Part shown: positions 33,203 to 40,262 of the stretch, piece after piece
How the letters are laid out: every line of letters begins with the position of its first letter
How positions within the stretch are numbered: the first letter of the stretch is position 1
NCBI RefSeq assembly: GCF_019303495.1
Contig: NZ_JAEVFI010000047.1
Location: forward strand, 1-40,262
Source: Streptomyces sp. JJ66
GTDB lineage: Bacteria; Actinomycetota; Actinomycetes; Streptomycetales; Streptomycetaceae
Reading direction: 5' to 3'
Length of the DNA stretch: 40,262 nt
Made by a program: the position numbers and the translations under genes
The notes under the pieces: model-generated
Databases searched by the model: none
What the model was told of the DNA's origin: nothing
What the model saw: only the letters and a program-made list of their open reading frames with translations

Positions 33203-34183
33203 ATGCCGGAAACGCGGAGAGACGAGACGGCCATCGAGGCGCGCGGCCTGTGGCGGCGCTACGGGGCGAAGGGGCCGGACGGGTTCGACGCCGTGCGGGG
33301 GCTGGACTTCCACGTCGCGCGGGGTGAGCTGTTCGCCCTGCTGGGGACCAACGGCGCGGGCAAGACCTCCACGGTGGAGCTGTTGGAGGGGCTGGACCGG
33401 CCGAGCCGGGGCAGCGTGCGGGTGCTGGGGCTGGACCCGGCGAAGGACCGGGCCAAGCTCCGGCCGCGCATCGGGATCATGCTGCAGGAGGGCGGCTTCG
33501 CCGGTGACCTGACCGTCGCGGAGACGCTGCGCATGTGGGCGGGGATCACCACCGGCCCGCGACCACGCGAGGAGGCGCTGGAGATCGTCGGGCTGACGGC
33601 CCGCGCGAGCGTCCGCGTCAAGCAGCTGTCTGGCGGCGAGAAGCGGCGGCTGGACCTGGCGATGGCCCTGCTGGGGCGGCCGGAGGTGCTGTTCCTGGAC
33701 GAGCCGACGACGGGCATGGACGCCGAGGGCCGCCGCGACACCTGGCAGGTGGTGCGGGAGCTGCGGGCACGGGGCACCACGGTGCTGCTGACCACGCACT
33801 ACCTGGAGGAAGCCGAGGAGCTGGCCGACCGGCTGGCCATCATGCGCGCGGGCCGCATCGTGCTGGCCGGCACACCTCAGGAGGTGACGGCGTCCCGGCC
33901 CTCGCGCATCCGGTTCACGCTGCCGGACGACGTGCCGCCCGCGCGGCTGCCGCTGTCGGGTCCGGCCGCCGTGGACGGGCGCCGCGTGGAGGTGCGCACC
34001 ACCCAGCTACAGCAGACGCTGACGGAGCTGCTGGTGTGGGCGCGGGCGGAGAGCGTGGAGCTGAGCGGGCTCGACGCCCGGTCGGCGTCGCTGGAAGAGG
34101 CGTTCCTGGAGATCGCCAAGGGGGATGACGCGGACGCCGACGGGGCGCGCCGCGAGGACGAGCGCGCGGAGGTAACCCGGTGA
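33203..34183 (+). CDS. ABC-2 type exporter ATP-binding protein
   Basis: 326 residues from ATG 33203, with GGTGGGG upstream. Walker A LLGTNGAGKTS (47-56), Q-loop MLQEGG, signature QLSGGEKRRLDLAMAL (141-156), Walker B EVLFLDEPTTGMD (161-173) and H-loop TTHYLEEAEEL (H199). The C-terminal part (about 225-310) is the usual domain of drug- and lipid-type ABC-2 ATPases (SLEEAFLEI). It powers the permease encoded next, whose GTG overlaps this stop (GTGA). Confidence 0.95.
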   Translation: MPETRRDETAIEARGLWRRYGAKGPDGFDAVRGLDFHVARGELFALLGTNGAGKTSTVELLEGLDRPSRGSVRVLGLDPAKDRAKLRPRIGIMLQEGGFAGDLTVAETLRMWAGITTGPRPREEALEIVGLTARASVRVKQLSGGEKRRLDLAMALLGRPEVLFLDEPTTGMDAEGRRDTWQVVRELRARGTTVLLTTHYLEEAEELADRLAIMRAGRIVLAGTPQEVTASRPSRIRFTLPDDVPPARLPLSGPAAVDGRRVEVRTTQLQQTLTELLVWARAESVELSGLDARSASLEEAFLEIAKGDDADADGARREDERAEVTR

Positions 34184-34947
34184 ACACGGCGGTACTGGGA
34201 CGGATCGGGGCGCTCGGCCGGGCGGAGTTGACACTGCTGCTGCGTAACCGCACGGCGGTGTTCACCGCGCTGCTGATGCCGCTGCTGTTCGTCGGCATCA
34301 CGCGGTCGTCGGTGGCCGAGGTGGACTTCGACGACATCGGAACCACCGCCAACGGCATGGTGATGACCGGCGGTGTCGGCATCGTGCTGATCCTCGTCGT
34401 GTACAACAACCTCGTCTCGGCCTTCGTCGCGCGGCGTGAGGAGCTGCTGTTGAAGCGGCTGCGCACCAGCGAGCCGACGGACGCGGAGATCCTGGGCGGC
34501 ACCGCCCTGCCGTCGGTGGCCTTGGCGCTGCTCCAGGTGGTGCTGCTGCTGGTGGCGGGTGTGGTGGCGCTGGATCTGGCGCTTCCGGCCCGGGCGGACC
34601 TGCTGGTGCTCGGCGTGCTGCTGGGGTGCGTGATGCTGACGGGACTGGCCGCGGCGACCTCGGCGTTCACCCGGAGCACCGAGAGCGCTCAGCTCACGGT
34701 CATGCCGCTGCTGCTGGTCTCGCTCGTCGCGTCGGGCCTGATGGTTCCGCTGGAGATCTTCCCCGACCCGCTGGCCGAGGCTTTCCGGCTGCTGCCGCTG
34801 ACCCCGGTGATGGACCTCGTGCGCTACGGCTGGCTCGGCCAGGGCACGGGCGGCGACGTGCTCAGGGCCCTGGGGCTCGCACTGGTGTGGACGGTGCTGT
34901 CGGTGCTGGCGGTACGCCGGTGGTTCCGCTGGGAGCCACGCCACTGA
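34180..34947 (+). CDS. ABC-2 type exporter permease
   Basis: 255 residues from GTG 34180, with GGAGGT eight bases upstream. Six membrane helices: FTALLMPLLFVGI, VMTGGVGIVLILVVY, LPSVALALLQVVLLLVAGVV, LLVLGVLLGCVMLTGL, VMPLLLVSLVASGLMVP and ALGLALVWTVLSVLAV. The ABC-2 signature ARREELLLKRLRTSEPT lies in the first cytosolic loop. It exports an unknown small molecule (drug-like or lipid) with the preceding ATPase. From memory, related pairs in Streptomyces are followed by a sensor kinase and response regulator; none is here. Confidence 0.93.
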   Translation: MNTAVLGRIGALGRAELTLLLRNRTAVFTALLMPLLFVGITRSSVAEVDFDDIGTTANGMVMTGGVGIVLILVVYNNLVSAFVARREELLLKRLRTSEPTDAEILGGTALPSVALALLQVVLLLVAGVVALDLALPARADLLVLGVLLGCVMLTGLAAATSAFTRSTESAQLTVMPLLLVSLVASGLMVPLEIFPDPLAEAFRLLPLTPVMDLVRYGWLGQGTGGDVLRALGLALVWTVLSVLAVRRWFRWEPRH

Positions 34948-35234
34948 CCCCGGCTGCGGGCAGCGCGCGTCACCCGGGCCGCCGGCCGGGCGCTGGCCTG
35001 GGTGCGGAGAACCGCCATGCGGTGGCCCGCATCGCCCGCGCGCATGACCGGGTGCCGTCCCGACAACGTCCCGGACCCGCTGTGGACCCGCATCGCCCGC
35101 GCGCATGGCCGGGTGTGGGCGGGCCGTCCTCGCGCGGGGAGCCGGTGGGTCCGCGCGGTGGCGGGGCGTGGGCGGGGTGGGGGCGGGTAGGCAGTAGGTG
35201 GACAGAGGTGCGGCGTACGGGAAAGGAGGCGGCG
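34948..35234. other. Gap between the ABC permease and the microprotein
   Basis: 287 bp, very GC-rich. No supported gene. It contains the two-copy 29-bp direct repeat listed separately. This is where a two-component pair would stand in the related arrangement I remember. Confidence 0.5.
35026..35115 (+). repeat. 29-bp direct repeat, two copies 61 bp apart
   Basis: Copies at 35026-35054 and 35087-35115, both starting cccgcatcgcccgcgcgcat and differing at a single base further in (gaccgg versus ggccgg). Between them lie 32 bp. The flanking bases gtgg before each copy are also similar. Confidence 0.85.
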
Positions 35235-35321
35235 GTGGGAAAGCTGGTGCTGATCGTTCTGGTCATCGTCCTCGTCGTCGCGGCGGTGGCCCTGGTGAGC
35301 GGCCGCCGGGGGCGGGGATGA
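35235..35321 (+). CDS. 28-residue single-helix membrane microprotein
   Basis: GTG 35235 is preceded by AAAGGAGG with a 5-base spacer. The sequence is M-GKLVLIVLVIVLVVAAVAL-VSGRRGRG: an almost pure membrane helix with a basic cytosolic end, terminated by TGA at 35319. The strong ribosome site, the clean charge pattern (positive-inside tail) and codon choice support a real gene. It lies between the ABC permease and a tRNA-Gly. Such peptides often modulate transporters or kinases; a role with the upstream exporter is only a guess. Confidence 0.65.
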   Translation: MGKLVLIVLVIVLVVAAVALVSGRRGRG

Positions 35322-35338
35322 GCGGGGCGCGGGACGGT

Positions 35339-35344
35339 TATACT
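35339..35344 (+). promoter_or_regulatory. -10 element of the second tRNA-Gly(GCC)
   Basis: TATACT, predicted start about 35351, nine bases before the tRNA. It begins 18 bp after the microprotein stop. No clear -35. Confidence 0.5.
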
Positions 35345-35359
35345 CGTGGACGCAACCGC

Positions 35360-35432
35360 GCGGACGTAGCTCAGTTGGTAGAGCGCAACCTTGCCAAGGT
35401 TGAGGTCGCGAGTTCGAGCCTCGTCGTCCGCT
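35360..35432 (+). tRNA. tRNA-Gly (anticodon GCC), copy 2
   Basis: 73 nt, identical to 32937-33009; anticodon loop TTGCCAA; no encoded CCA. Confidence 0.97.
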
Positions 35433-35441
35433 CCGCTCAGC

Positions 35442-35468
35442 AGGGCTCCGGTCATTGGCCGGAGCCCT
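35442..35468 (+). terminator. Hairpin terminator of tRNA-Gly copy 2
   Basis: Perfect 10-bp stem AGGGCTCCGG / CCGGAGCCCT, 7-nt loop, 10 bp after the tRNA. Confidence 0.8.
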
Positions 35469-35537
35469 TCGCGCTGTGTGGCCCGGGCCTTACCCTGGCC
35501 CGACGACCTCGCGACCGCGACCGACTGGAGCCCCGCG

Positions 35538-36194
35538 TTGGCCTGTGATCTCTGGCTGGTTCCCCTCGTGGACGTGCTCTGCCACAGCCCGGACAACCCG
35601 CTGGCCGAAGAGATCGCGCTGTATGACCAGGCGTTGCGGGAAGCGGGGCTGCCGCCGGTGCCCGTGCACGGGTACATGCCCGGGCTGTCCGGGGACGTCG
35701 CGCCGGTCGCCGGCTTCGACTACGACGCGCTGCACTTCCTGCGCCGGGCCCACCTGCTCCAGCTGTGCGGCCTGGCGGTGACGCCCGTGGACGTGCTCGG
35801 CGGCGAGTACGAGCGGCTGCTGGAGATGTTCGAGACGACGGCCCGCGGCTCGCACCTGGTGTGGCACTTCGACCACGCCGGCGCGTACGTCCCGGTGGAC
35901 TTCGCGGCGCCGTTGACCGGGGAGGCGCTGATGGCTTCCGGCGGCCCGCTCGGCTCCGCGCACGGCCTGCTGCGCGAACTCCAGTCCGTCGCACCGCACC
36001 TGGGCATCGACGCCGCCAACCCGCCGCCCGCGCCCCCGCCGCCACCCGGCCCGACAAGCCTGAGCGAGCCGGCCACGCGCCCGCCCGACCTCGCGGCGGA
36101 CGGCCCGTTCGCCCGGGAGCGGCACGTGTGGCTGGGCCTGCACGCCGCCGCCACCCGCAGCCTGGCCCAGGGTTCGATGATCGTCTTCTCCTGA
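35538..36194 (+). CDS. Conserved hypothetical cytosolic protein
   Basis: 218 residues from TTG 35538 (LACDLWLVPLVDVL), chosen because GGAG lies eight bases upstream and the ordered part begins here; earlier starts would read through the tRNA. No membrane helix or signal. Ordered segments include FDYDALHFLRRAHLLQLCGL, DVLGGEYERLLEMFETTARG and SHLVWHFDHAGAYVPVDF, then a proline-rich linker (PPPAPPPPPGP) and a final FARERHVWLGLHAAATRSL. I recognise it as a streptomycete conserved protein (near SCO4070 from memory) without known function. Confidence 0.8.
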   Translation: MACDLWLVPLVDVLCHSPDNPLAEEIALYDQALREAGLPPVPVHGYMPGLSGDVAPVAGFDYDALHFLRRAHLLQLCGLAVTPVDVLGGEYERLLEMFETTARGSHLVWHFDHAGAYVPVDFAAPLTGEALMASGGPLGSAHGLLRELQSVAPHLGIDAANPPPAPPPPPGPTSLSEPATRPPDLAADGPFARERHVWLGLHAAATRSLAQGSMIVFS

Positions 36195-36381
36195 CGCCGC
36201 CGCCCCGGACGGCACCGCCCCGGACGCCACCGCTGCGGGGACGCCGCCTTCGCCGGGACGCCGCGCATCCGCCGACGCCGCGCCCCGGCCGGGACGCCGC
36301 GCCAGACCGCGCCGCGCTGACTGTCCGCTCGGAGACCAGCGCCCGGGTTGGCCCGTCGCCGCATCCGGGCCCCGCCGTCGG

Positions 36382-37116
36382 CTACCGGGGGTTCTCCGGG
36401 GGACGCTGGCGCGGCATGTTCGGGCGGGCCGCCGGGGGCGGGAAGGAGAAGCGCGGGTAGCCGGACGTGGGCGAGGCGTCCGGACGGGACGCCCAGGACA
36501 CCGGCGGCGGCGACTGGGTGTGCTGGGGCACGGGGCCGGAGCGGAACGCGACCATCCAGTCCAGCGTCTCCGCCCGCACCAGCTCGGTGACGTCCTCGCT
36601 GAACCGGCGCAGCAGGCCCAGGCAGCGCTCGGCGGCCTCCGCGGCGCTGCCCTCGGCCGGACCCAGCACCTCGCGCACCGCCTCCGCCGTCCAGTCGTAC
36701 TGCAACGCCTCCAGCCTGCGTTGCAACGCCTGCGCGGTGGCGACGTCGCGCATCCAGCCCGCGGTGCAGCCGAACCAGCGGTCAGCGCCCAGGCACACGG
36801 CGGCCGTCAGCAGCGACAGGAAGCCCCAGACGCCGATACCGGGAAAGACGCCGGTCAGCTCCAGCGCGGGCAGCGCGGCGCCGCCGGTGCCGCCGAGCGC
36901 GGCACCGGCACGCAGCAGCCGGGCGCCACGGCGTTTCCAGGCGCGGTCGGCCAGGTACCAGGCGATACCGCGCAGCGCGCCGTCCTCCACCCACAGGTAC
37001 AGCTCCTCCAGCCGCTCGACCGGCTCGCCCCAGTCCCCTAGGGGGAAGGCACGCCCGAGCAGATCGCTCCGGCCCTCCCGCCGACTCCCCCCGGGTTGCT
37101 TATCCGGCTGACTCAC
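36382..37116 (-). CDS. SLATT-like two-helix membrane protein
   Basis: 244 residues from GTG 37116 (MSQPDKQPGG), with GGGAG six bases upstream; ATG 37134 is an alternative. Core: a helical LEELYLWVEDGALRGIAWYL, then two membrane helices (ALGGTGGAALPALEL and VWGFLSLLTAAVCLGA) and a long helix with RDVATAQALQRRLEALQYDW. This is the layout of SLATT (SMODS/SLOG-associated two-TM effector) proteins. The C-terminal 70 residues are a proline/serine-rich tail. SLATT proteins are proposed pore-forming effectors in nucleotide-signalling defence systems; here no SMODS or SLOG partner is adjacent. It is divergent from purD (271 bp between starts). Confidence 0.75.
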   Translation of the reverse strand: MSQPDKQPGGSRREGRSDLLGRAFPLGDWGEPVERLEELYLWVEDGALRGIAWYLADRAWKRRGARLLRAGAALGGTGGAALPALELTGVFPGIGVWGFLSLLTAAVCLGADRWFGCTAGWMRDVATAQALQRRLEALQYDWTAEAVREVLGPAEGSAAEAAERCLGLLRRFSEDVTELVRAETLDWMVAFRSGPVPQHTQSPPPVSWASRPDASPTSGYPRFSFPPPAARPNMPRQRPPENPR

Positions 37117-37307
37117 CCGCCACTCCCAACACATGCGGCACGGGTACCTCGCACGGGGCACCACGCAAAGGTCCTCTTCCTACCGTTCCCGGACGCCGCC
37201 GTTCAGGCGCACTTCCGCCCGTTTTCACCCCCAGGCGGCCTGCCGTCAGGTAGGGGTCACTCCCCGCGCTCACTCGAAAGGAGTACCCGGCGGTGCGGGC
37301 AGCGTCT

Positions 37308-37343
37308 ACCACCGGGCGGACCACCGGGCCGACCACCGGGCGG
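37308..37343 (+). repeat. 12-bp tandem repeat, 3 copies, upstream of purD
   Basis: accaccgggcgg, accaccgggccg, accaccgggcgg, then accgggg. It ends 31 bp before the purD -10. Confidence 0.9.
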
Positions 37344-37374
37344 ACCGGGGCACGGGAGGCGGTCCGCCGGCGGC

Positions 37375-37380
37375 TAGGCT
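37375..37380 (+). promoter_or_regulatory. purD -10 element, leaderless arrangement
   Basis: TAGGCT followed by exactly seven bases and then the purD GTG (37388). TAnnnT-N7-RTG is the hallmark of leaderless transcripts in actinomycetes, so transcription probably starts at the GTG. Confidence 0.6.
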
Positions 37381-37387
37381 TCGCCGG

Positions 37388-38656
<1,269 letters not shown>

Positions 38657-38904
38657 CGGGGAAGTCTCCCGTCTCCCCGCCTGGCCTGCGGCCCGGTCCG
38701 CCGCCGGAAGGTGACCCCAGGGTCGGCTGCCCCGGTCAGCCCGCCCACCCGTTTGAGCCCAGCGCGACGTCACTGGAGGGGTGAGGGGCGCGGCGCCCGG
38801 GGAAACGGGCGGCACCGGGGCATACCAGGGCACCTACAGCGCCCGGGGTGACGCAAGAGCTTTGGCCGGAGCCATTCCATTGAGTGACCGGGGGGCGTGA
38901 GCTA

Positions 38905-38933
38905 CTGACGGACACCCGCCCCCGCACTAGGGT
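38905..38933 (+). promoter_or_regulatory. Candidate promoter of the last gene
   Basis: CTGACG, 17-bp spacer, TAGGGT; start about 38940, 115 bp before the ATG at 39055. It lies in the 398-bp gap 38657-39054, which otherwise shows only short GC-rich dyads after purD. Confidence 0.5.
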
Positions 38934-39054
38934 TCCGCGCGGCGGACGCCGGGCTGGTCGGTCAACTGGCCCACCGCACATTGCGATGTCGGTGCCCGGT
39001 GCGACAGTGGGTGGGTACCCAGGCACGTCGTCCCGGCAGGGGGGTGAGCGGTCC

Positions 39055-40262
39055 ATGGCCATGGCGGCAGGACGGGGCGCGCGGTCTGCGCGGGAGCACG
39101 CGCTGGCGGTGCTGCGGATTCGCCAGGCGGCCTTCGCCGTCGCGCTGTTGCCCGCCGCCGTGGCCGTCGTCCTGCTCACCGGGATCGCCACGGGGCACGT
39201 GGGCGGCGGCTGGGCGTGGCCGGTGCTCCCGGCCGTGCTGCTGGCTCTGGCCGTGCTGGCCGTCGCCGCCGTGGTGACGGCGGCGATCGCCCGCGCGCGC
39301 ACCGCCGTCTCGCCGACCGTGCCGGTGTCCGAGCGCTCCGCACCCGATCTGCACCGGCTGGTGCGGGAGCTGGCGGACCAGCTGGACGTGCCAGAGCCGT
39401 CCGGGATCGCGCTGACACCCGACTGCGACAGCTGGCTGGAGGAGCGCGGCAAGGCGGGCGCGGCGCCGCCGGTGCTGGTCATCGGCTCGCCGTTCTTGTG
39501 GTGGATGCGGGTCGCGGAGCTGCGGGCACTGCTGGCCCCGGTCGTGGCGGGCACCGGGCCCGCCATGCACCCGGACGTCGCCGCGGCCCGGCGGTTCGTG
39601 CGCGCGCTGGACGCCGCCGCGGTGCGCCCCCGCGTGGGCGCGCTGGCCCGGCTGCTGTTGCGCGCCTCGGGTGGCCACGCGGCGGAGATGGAACGCCTGG
39701 TGGCGGCAGCGGCGTCCGCCCGGGCGCAGCCGGTGGACCACGGGCTGCGCCTGCTCGCCCAGGAGCAGGTGGGTCTGGCCTACGCGGGCTGGGACCGGCT
39801 GCTGACGCGGGTCGCGCTGCCCGCCTGGCGCTGCGGGCGCTGGCCCTCGCGGCTGGACGCGGGCGTGGTCTCCGCGCTGACGGAGCTCTCCCGGCGCGAC
39901 CGGCTGGCGGAGGGCTTCACCTCGCGTCTGGGCGAGCGTCCCGCGTGCGACCTGCTGGAGGAGCCGGGCTCGGTGGACGAACAGGTGTCGCTGCTGGCCG
40001 CCCGGCTGTTCTACGGCAGCCCCGCCACACCGGGCCGGGGCTGGGCTCCGGTGGACTGGTCGGCGTATCCGGAGGAGGTCGTGGACCGGCTGTGGCGCAC
40101 GCAGGCGGCCCGCCTCTTCTCCGCCCTGGACGCGGCGGAGCCGCCCGCCGAGCGCGAACAGGCCACGGCCCGGCCGCGTCCCGCCCCGCCGCAGCCCGCC
40201 CCGGCGACGGCAGGCCGCCCGGCGCCACCGGGCCGGGCTGCCCGGCTGCCCGACGGCGGCAG
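39055..40262 (+). CDS. Membrane protein resembling an M48 peptidase without its active site (3' end outside window)
   Basis: Open from ATG 39055 to the window edge (402 codons seen); ATG 39061 is an alternative start. An N-terminal basic stretch is followed by two membrane helices (about 23-42 and 52-76). The soluble part has the order of an M48-type domain: HRLVRELADQLDVPEPSGIAL, then PPVLVIGSPFLWWMRVAELRALLAPVV. In true peptidases that last helix carries HExxH (as in LRAVLAHELGHV). Here the histidines and glutamate are absent, so it looks like a pseudo-peptidase. It continues with VDHGLRLLAQEQVGLAYAGWDRLLTR and LTELSRRDRLAEGF, which resembles the later M48 part, then a proline/alanine-rich tail. 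Function unknown; homology is by eye. Confidence 0.8.
   Translation, partial: MAMAAGRGARSAREHALAVLRIRQAAFAVALLPAAVAVVLLTGIATGHVGGGWAWPVLPAVLLALAVLAVAAVVTAAIARARTAVSPTVPVSERSAPDLHRLVRELADQLDVPEPSGIALTPDCDSWLEERGKAGAAPPVLVIGSPFLWWMRVAELRALLAPVVAGTGPAMHPDVAAARRFVRALDAAAVRPRVGALARLLLRASGGHAAEMERLVAAAASARAQPVDHGLRLLAQEQVGLAYAGWDRLLTRVALPAWRCGRWPSRLDAGVVSALTELSRRDRLAEGFTSRLGERPACDLLEEPGSVDEQVSLLAARLFYGSPATPGRGWAPVDWSAYPEEVVDRLWRTQAARLFSALDAAEPPAEREQATARPRPAPPQPAPATAGRPAPPGRAARLPDGG

Noticed and set aside
35026..35115. Possible CRISPR array
   Set aside because: Only two repeat units with a single 32-bp spacer, no leader and no cas genes nearby.
38736..39566. Minus-strand frame of 276 codons near the window end
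   Set aside because: Antisense to the M48-like gene, which is open through the window edge and has membrane helices and a promoter candidate.

Overview
The window is about 40 kb of very GC-rich DNA with strong third-position GC bias, frequent GTG starts, and genes for BldC, an Lsr2-type nucleoid protein, valine dehydrogenase and a mycothiol-type enzyme. This points to a Streptomyces or close relative. From memory, the order DEAD-box helicase - hrpA - bldC - vdh - DUF3073 - purM/purF - purL/Q/S - lsr2-like - ABC pair - purD resembles the S. coelicolor SCO4067-SCO4096 neighbourhood. I could not run a comparison.

Layout. 1-2300 is an accessory patch: the 3' end of an IS5-family transposase gene, then a two-gene minus-strand operon of unknown function with lower GC3, lying on the 3' side of a tRNA-Lys. 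2409-11444 holds a DEAD-box helicase, a lipoprotein, a coupled pair of CrcB fluoride channels, a secreted beta-propeller protein, a minimal zincin and a membrane-anchored metallophosphoesterase. 11538-11827 is a tRNA-Glu/Asp/Phe array. 11928-15116 is a defence-like accessory cluster: a Uma2 nuclease-fold protein, an AAA ATPase with a C-terminal PD-(D/E)xK-like region, and a YefM/YoeB toxin-antitoxin pair with a recognisable operator. 15261-23921 is core: hrpA, a second tRNA-Asp, bldC, a conserved hypothetical, vdh and a DUF3073 gene.

24096-31663 is a purine-biosynthesis block on the minus strand: purS-purQ-purL joined by ATGA overlaps, then a bacterial PH-domain protein, a mycothiol/DinB-like protein, and purF-purM. 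With purD at 37388 the window encodes GAR synthetase, FGAM synthase (three subunits), AIR synthetase and PRPP amidotransferase, which are the early steps of IMP synthesis. Between them lie an lsr2-like gene, three tRNA-Gly genes (TCC, GCC, GCC), an ABC-2 type exporter, a 28-residue membrane microprotein and conserved hypotheticals, including a SLATT-like membrane protein next to purD. The window ends inside a membrane protein that looks like an M48 peptidase which has lost its HExxH site.

Points most worth a second look: the IS-abutted unknown operon beside tRNA-Lys; the ATPase/nuclease plus TA cluster; a 20-bp perfect DosR-like palindrome and its degenerate partner on either side of bldC; the microprotein; the apparent pseudo-M48 protein; an odd T-arm in tRNA-Gly(TCC); and several short tandem repeats in intergenic DNA and linker-coding regions.
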